Origin: Sulfurovum sp.
GTDB lineage: Bacteria; Campylobacterota; Campylobacteria; Campylobacterales; Sulfurovaceae
Assembly: GCA_015493425.1 (NCBI GenBank)
Contig: WGDG01000289.1
Coordinates: 1 to 10,759, forward strand
Length of the DNA: 10,759 bases
Direction of reading: 5' to 3'
In this document: piece by piece, positions 7,463 to 10,759 of the stretch
Layout of the letters: each line of letters opens with the position of its first letter
Position numbering within the stretch: position 1 is the first letter of the stretch
Position numbers and translations under genes: made by a program
The notes under the pieces: generated by a model
Database searches by the model: none
Told to the model about the DNA's origin: nothing
What the model saw: only the letters and a program-made list of their open reading frames with translations

Positions 7463-7930
7463 ATGGCTGCTTTTACCAATGAAGTCGTACAGCGTATTGC
7501 TACAGCACTCAAGCTTGACACGGATACCATAGCCGAAGCGTATGCAAAAGAGGCATACCCCGTCTCAAAAGAACGCATAGAAGAGATACTCGGTAACAGC
7601 GGTGAACCCTGTAGTTATGAAGAACTCGGCGTATTTTTGGACGGGCTCATTACTCTCAAACGCGGACCGTCTCCCCAAAAGCCCGAAGAAGCAGCAGCTG
7701 TAGACCTAACCAACAACCTCATTCTCAAAAAACTGCGTATTGCGCTGGAACTCAAAGAGATGGAGACTGAGATCATCTTTGGACTTGGCGAAGCACCGCT
7801 TGCCAAACAGGAACTCAAATCGCTCTTTCGCAAAGAGGATCATAAGAACTTCAAAGTGTGTCCAGACGAACTGCTGCTGGCATTTTTGGAGGGACTCGAT
7901 GAGTTCTATTACAGTGGAGAAGAAGTTTAA
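7463..7930 (+). CDS. Two-repeat DUF1456 (YehS-like) protein
   Basis: A 155-residue cytoplasmic protein made of two similar modules. The second (about 83-150) matches DUF1456 well: NNLILKKLRIALELKE, then a LFRKEDHKNFKVCPDELL block and the helix LLAFLEGLDEFYY. The first (about 4-68) has the same layout (VVQRIATALKL, then YEELGVFLDGLITLKRG) but is more diverged. They are joined by a proline- and alanine-rich linker. The resemblance is to E. coli YehS, whose function is not known. The ATG comes one base after the YceI-family stop (TAAGATG), with no clear ribosome site of its own, so translation probably depends on reinitiation. Starting further upstream would only overlap the YceI gene. Confidence 0.82.
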   Translation: MAAFTNEVVQRIATALKLDTDTIAEAYAKEAYPVSKERIEEILGNSGEPCSYEELGVFLDGLITLKRGPSPQKPEEAAAVDLTNNLILKKLRIALELKEMETEIIFGLGEAPLAKQELKSLFRKEDHKNFKVCPDELLLAFLEGLDEFYYSGEEV

Positions 7931-7942
7931 AAGGAAAGTACT

Positions 7943-8395
7943 ATGGGAAAATACTACGACTACCCCACTTTTGTAAATGATGTCAAAACACTTGTCAAAA
8001 AGACAAAAGCGTTTGAACCTGACACCCTGCTTGCCATTGCACGCGGCGGCCTGACACTTGCACAGGCCTATGCCGAAGCGACCGACAACCGCAACCTCTT
8101 TACCATTAACTCCATTCTCTATGACGGAGAGGTAAAACGCTCCCATCCCAAGCTTATCAACCTCCCGGAACTCAGCGGTGCGAAAAAGGTACTCATTTTG
8201 GATGACATCGCAGATTCCGGGCAGACACTCCGTGCTGTACTCACCGTATTGCAGGAACGTTACCCGGATATTATCTTCAAAAGTGCCACCCTCTTTTACA
8301 AATCAAGCTCCTGCATCGAACCTGACTACTGGCTGCATGAAACGGATGAGTGGATCGACTTTTTCTGGGAAAAAGACTTTTTAGAAACCGAGTAA
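7943..8395 (+). CDS. Phosphoribosyltransferase, xanthine/guanine (Gpt)-like
   Basis: A 150-residue type I phosphoribosyltransferase. The PRPP-binding motif VLILDDIADSGQT is at 83-95, with the paired acidic residues D87-D88. AIARGGL at 31-37 forms the pyrophosphate-binding loop. Near the end, EWIDFFWEKD (136-145) resembles the aromatic base-stacking segment of E. coli Gpt (WIEQPWD), which suggests 6-oxopurine salvage. The exact base (guanine, xanthine or hypoxanthine) cannot be read off. No signal peptide. The ribosome site AAGGA at 7931-7935 lies seven bases before the ATG; the gap from the DUF1456 gene is 12 bases, and mltG starts one base after the stop. Confidence 0.87.
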   Translation: MGKYYDYPTFVNDVKTLVKKTKAFEPDTLLAIARGGLTLAQAYAEATDNRNLFTINSILYDGEVKRSHPKLINLPELSGAKKVLILDDIADSGQTLRAVLTVLQERYPDIIFKSATLFYKSSSCIEPDYWLHETDEWIDFFWEKDFLETE

Positions 8396-8396
8396 G

Positions 8397-9371
8397 ATGA
8401 TCAGACGTTTCAAGCATTTCATCCGTTTGCTTGAAGCGCTTCTCGTGCTTTTTGTTTTTCTTCTTGCCTACAATTTTCTGCTTCCCATTGGAGAAAAAGA
8501 AAAAGTACTTTTTTTCGATGCGAACAATACCAAAAGCATCCTCCAAACACTTCAAAAAAACGGCTACAACATTACCCGTTTCGATACCTGGCTCATTCCT
8601 GAGACCGATCTTCCCTTGCAAGGGTGGTACCAGGTGGGACATACCCATGACGGACGCTGGCATTTTTTTCATTCACTCAGTCAAAATCCGCTTCCTGCAA
8701 TGCATGTTGTTGTTTATCCGGGTGAAACGCATAAAGAGCTTCTTTCGCGTTTGGCAAATGATATGAAACTCAACAGAAACATATTGGAAAAGTATTACAA
8801 AACACGGGCCCGCTATATTGAAGGTGAGATTGTGGCAGGTACTTATGCCATCGCAAGAAGTGCTGATGAGAATACGACATTGAACTATCTTTTTGAACAA
8901 TCCGATGCCCAGTTTGATGCGTTCAAAAAATGTTATTTTAACAAGCCTGTTGACGCGTACACGTTCAAACTCTTGATGATCATTGCTTCCATTATCCAAA
9001 AAGAGAGTAACAAACCCGAAGAGATGCCGCTGATTGCTTCGGTTATCTACAACCGCATTGAAAGGGGTATGAAACTGCAGATGGACGGTACGCTCAACTA
9101 CGGCGATTACTCTCACCGTGTGGTTACCCCTGAGCGCATCAGGGAAGATACAAGCTACTACAATACCTACAAGTACAAAGGATTGCCGCCTGCACCGTTG
9201 GCATCATTTTCCATGGAAGCGTTTAAAGCCGCCCTCTTCCCTGCCCGCAGTGATTTTCTCTTTTTTATGCTGACTCCGGACGGCAGCCACAGCTTCGCCG
9301 CAGACTATGCTACCCATTTGAAAAATCTCAAAGCATTCAGAGACTACCAAAAAAGACGCAAGGTACACTGA
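8397..9371 (+). CDS. mltG: Endolytic transglycosylase MltG
   Basis: MltG cleaves nascent peptidoglycan strands at the inner membrane and is thought to set glycan chain length. The 324-residue protein has one N-terminal transmembrane segment (about 11-31) and an outward LysM-like region around 102-130 (VVVYPGETHKELLSRLA). The catalytic domain contains MIIASIIQKESNKPEEMPLI with the conserved Glu203 of the KE[ST] motif, IASVIYNRIERGMKLQMD (213-230), and YNTYKYKGLPPAPLASF (255-271) where many relatives read NP in place of SF. The end GSHSFAADYATHLKN is typical. The residue two before the catalytic Glu is Gln; in E. coli MltG it is Glu. The ATG lies one base after the phosphoribosyltransferase stop (TAAGATG), with no strong ribosome site. 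Last gene of the plus-strand run. Confidence 0.94.
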   Translation: MIRRFKHFIRLLEALLVLFVFLLAYNFLLPIGEKEKVLFFDANNTKSILQTLQKNGYNITRFDTWLIPETDLPLQGWYQVGHTHDGRWHFFHSLSQNPLPAMHVVVYPGETHKELLSRLANDMKLNRNILEKYYKTRARYIEGEIVAGTYAIARSADENTTLNYLFEQSDAQFDAFKKCYFNKPVDAYTFKLLMIIASIIQKESNKPEEMPLIASVIYNRIERGMKLQMDGTLNYGDYSHRVVTPERIREDTSYYNTYKYKGLPPAPLASFSMEAFKAALFPARSDFLFFMLTPDGSHSFAADYATHLKNLKAFRDYQKRRKVH

Positions 9372-9372
9372 A

Positions 9373-9397
9373 TTCCGGAGGCCGGAGAGCCCCTTTT
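9373..9397 (+). terminator. Possible intrinsic terminator after mltG
   Basis: Starting two bases after the mltG stop, TCCGG (9374-9378) pairs with CCGGA (9382-9386) around a three-base loop, with a T-G wobble extending the stem. TTTT follows at 9394-9397 after AGAGCCCC, and TTTTTT at 9405-9410. The gap between stem and T run is longer than in a standard terminator, so the call is weak. It sits where two convergent units meet and may have to serve the plus strand only. Confidence 0.35.
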
Positions 9398-9569
9398 AAA
9401 ACAGTTTTTTCATATATTCCACGAAGCGGGTAAGCAGTGAAGTAGAAGTCTTTTCTACCTCCTTTATCTGTGCTTTTTGTGCCTGGAGCATCTGCTGCAC
9501 ACTTTCAATCTGTCGGCCAAGTGTCTCTTTGGCTTCTCTTATGCGTTTTGGCTCAAAGTCACTGCGCAT
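9396..9569 (-). CDS. Small coiled-coil protein, 57 residues
   Basis: A 57-residue highly charged protein that I do not recognise. Residues of about 7-42 have heptad-like spacing with Leu, Ile, Val and Met in core positions (IREAKETLGRQIESVQQML and onward), consistent with one long coiled-coil helix. The C-terminal LLTRFVEYMKKLF is amphipathic and basic. There is no signal peptide or clear transmembrane segment. The start is the ATG at 9569, which lies inside the end of the OmpA/MotB-like gene (11-base overlap, ATGCGCAGTGA) with AAGGTG at 9574-9579 four bases before it. A start at the farther in-frame ATG at 9689 would overlap the upstream gene by 131 bases and is less likely. The tight overlap implies a shared operon and possibly a shared complex. 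Confidence 0.7.
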   Translation of the reverse strand: MRSDFEPKRIREAKETLGRQIESVQQMLQAQKAQIKEVEKTSTSLLTRFVEYMKKLF

Positions 9570-10683
9570 CAAGCACCTTCTCAATCTCGTGCATTGCGTC
9601 ACGGTTTTTGAGCCTGAACTTGATCTCAATACGGCGTGATGCTTCTTTATCCTCAACACCGTTGACTTTGACAGGATCGAGATAGGCACGTCCCGAGGCC
9701 ACCAGCAGCGGTTTGAGGTTGTACTTTTTTGCTATATCCAGCGTCAACAGATAGTGCATGACCGCAAAGGCACGCCGCTGTGAGAGATCGAGGTTATAGA
9801 GGTAGCCGCCGTCACTGTCCGTGTGTCCTTCAATGATAATTTTGTCAAGGTAGGGTTTGATGGCCGGATTGGTCACCAGTGTCCCGATGTACTCTTCAAA
9901 GGCACGTTTGAGTTCTCCTTTGGCACCCTCTTTAAGTACAGCGCTTCCTTTGTCAAACAAGACGTTGGAGGCAAGCTTGAGTGCTCCGCTTTTTTTATCT
10001 ATACGTACCTTGTTGCCCAGTGCTTTCTTGAGTGCTGCGATGACGTTGAGACGGATACCGGTTAGAGACTTGATCTTCGCTCTTTGATGCTGGAGCTTTT
10101 CGATGAGTGCATCGTACTTAGTCTGTTTCTCGTCAAGTGCGCTGGCAAGCTTGAGCAACTGCGCCTCGTTGGCTTTGATGGTTTGGTTTGCATCACTGAG
10201 CGCACCGGAGAGCACGACGATTTTGCCTTGGTAGTCTTTGATCTTTCTGTTAAGTGTTGTATTGGTGTCATTGAGCATATGCTGTACAATCACCAGTTTT
10301 CCTGCCAGCCGATCCTTCTGTGTATTGGCTTCAAGCAGCATACGGGTGAGTTTTTTGATCTCTTGGTCTTTCAGTTGTATGGTGTGCATTTGTGCCTCAA
10401 GAGAGCGGTTTTTGGAAAAGAGATCTTTTTCACGCTGGCTGAGCAGTGCTTTGTTCTTTTGCAGATTCGCACTGAGTGCCTCAAGCGTTTTTTCACGGCT
10501 CTGAAGTGTAGAGGAGAGCTGTGTAAGCCTATCTTCCTTGGTATGAAGGTCGTTTTTAAGAATCATCGACTTGGAGACAATGGCACCGATAAGGAGGATA
10601 AAAACAAAGAGCAGCCCTGCCATCAGGTCGGCGTAGGAGATCCAGAAGTTGCTCCCCTCATCCGTACTTTTGCGCCGAAACAT
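9559..10683 (-). CDS. MotB/OmpA-type cell wall-anchored membrane protein with long coiled coil
   Basis: A 374-residue stator-like protein. The N terminus has a MotB-plug-type segment, FWISYADLMAGLLFVFILLI (13-32), with Asp19 at the position of the ion-conducting Asp of MotB and ZorB. Residues of about 38-215 are mostly charged helix with coiled-coil character. The OmpA-like peptidoglycan-binding domain covers about 235-362, with IIIEGHTDSDGGYLYNLDLS and the conserved Asp289 and Arg304, then SRRIEIKF. Thus: cytoplasmic tail, one inner-membrane helix, periplasmic rod, cell-wall anchor. The upstream gene ends at the base where this ATG begins (TGATG), so the two are translationally coupled. A GTG at 10686 is an alternative start adding one residue; an in-frame TGA lies immediately before it. 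Function is unknown; it is MotB-like but not the flagellar MotB by length. Confidence 0.85.
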   Translation of the reverse strand: MFRRKSTDEGSNFWISYADLMAGLLFVFILLIGAIVSKSMILKNDLHTKEDRLTQLSSTLQSREKTLEALSANLQKNKALLSQREKDLFSKNRSLEAQMHTIQLKDQEIKKLTRMLLEANTQKDRLAGKLVIVQHMLNDTNTTLNRKIKDYQGKIVVLSGALSDANQTIKANEAQLLKLASALDEKQTKYDALIEKLQHQRAKIKSLTGIRLNVIAALKKALGNKVRIDKKSGALKLASNVLFDKGSAVLKEGAKGELKRAFEEYIGTLVTNPAIKPYLDKIIIEGHTDSDGGYLYNLDLSQRRAFAVMHYLLTLDIAKKYNLKPLLVASGRAYLDPVKVNGVEDKEASRRIEIKFRLKNRDAMHEIEKVLDAQ

Positions 10684-10759
10684 CACTCACCCGCTCTGTT
10701 GTTCTCTTTGAGTGCCGCAAGGGTTTTGAGCACCTCCTGATTCTGCTCGGAAAGTATCC
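10683..10759 (-). CDS. 3' end of an upstream gene, truncated by the window edge
   Basis: The last 24 codons of a gene that runs in from beyond the window are readable, ending in a TGA that overlaps the ATG of the OmpA/MotB-like gene by one base. The visible residues are ILSEQNQEVLKTLAALKENN followed by RAGE, charged and helical, compatible with a coiled-coil tail. In related loci the gene in this position usually encodes a MotA/TolQ/ExbB-type proton channel subunit, and some of those, such as ZorA, have long helical C-terminal tails. That assignment is inferred from context only; the 24 residues do not identify the family. Confidence 0.55.
   Translation of the reverse strand, partial: ILSEQNQEVLKTLAALKENNRAGE

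Noticed and set aside
10732..10739. AGGAGGTG on the minus strand, a perfect ribosome-site sequence near the window edge
   Set aside because: It lies inside the upstream coding frame, too far (about 48 bases) from the OmpA/MotB-like start, and no suitable start codon follows at the right distance in that gene's frame.
10084..10740. A 218-codon plus-strand open frame opposite the OmpA/MotB-like gene
   Set aside because: Antisense to a gene with clear plug and OmpA motifs; the composition is typical of a reverse-strand shadow.
9396..10759. A complete Zorya defence system
   Set aside because: Only one ZorB-like protein is fully visible. The genes on its downstream side are a 57-residue protein and the convergent mltG, not zorC, zorD or zorE, and the ZorA position is cut off.

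Overview
The window reads as a piece of chromosome from a Campylobacterota (epsilonproteobacterial) species, probably of the Sulfurovum/Sulfurimonas type. This is inferred from the look of the MurA, TruD, YchF and MltG proteins, from AT-rich 'TAAAAT'-type -10 elements in front of genes, and from tightly packed genes with very short gaps. I could not run a search, so the genus is a guess. There are no tRNA or rRNA genes, CRISPR arrays or insertion sequences, and no stretch over 100 bases lacks a gene.

Layout. (1) 83-1817, plus strand: murA (peptidoglycan precursor synthesis), then a CYTH/triphosphate tunnel protein starting one base after the murA stop. (2) 1870-2943, minus strand: truD (tRNA pseudouridine synthase), convergent with the CYTH gene and divergent from gph. 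(3) 3039-5192, plus strand: gph-type HAD phosphatase (TTG start, behind a near-consensus sigma-70 promoter), a 9-bp stem-loop, then an FAD-dependent oxidoreductase of unknown substrate (GTG start). (4) 5255-9371, plus strand: a packed six-gene run of ychF, a DUF302 lipoprotein, a YceI-family periplasmic protein, a two-repeat DUF1456 (YehS-like) protein, a Gpt-like phosphoribosyltransferase and mltG. Gaps are 1 to 19 bases, so co-transcription is likely. (5) 10759-9396, minus strand: the tail of an upstream gene cut by the window edge, a MotB/OmpA-type protein (one transmembrane helix, long coiled coil, peptidoglycan-binding domain) and a 57-residue coiled-coil protein. These three overlap end to start and so look like one operon.

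Most of the window is housekeeping: cell-wall synthesis and trimming (murA, mltG), RNA modification (truD), translation-associated ATPase (ychF) and metabolite repair or salvage (gph, phosphoribosyltransferase). The part most worth following is the right edge. There an inner-membrane, peptidoglycan-anchored protein with the MotB-type ion-conducting Asp is coupled to an upstream gene whose visible end is helical and to a tiny coiled-coil partner. It resembles a ZorAB/MotAB-like stator pair, but the decisive upstream partner lies outside the window. Nothing here proves a new system.
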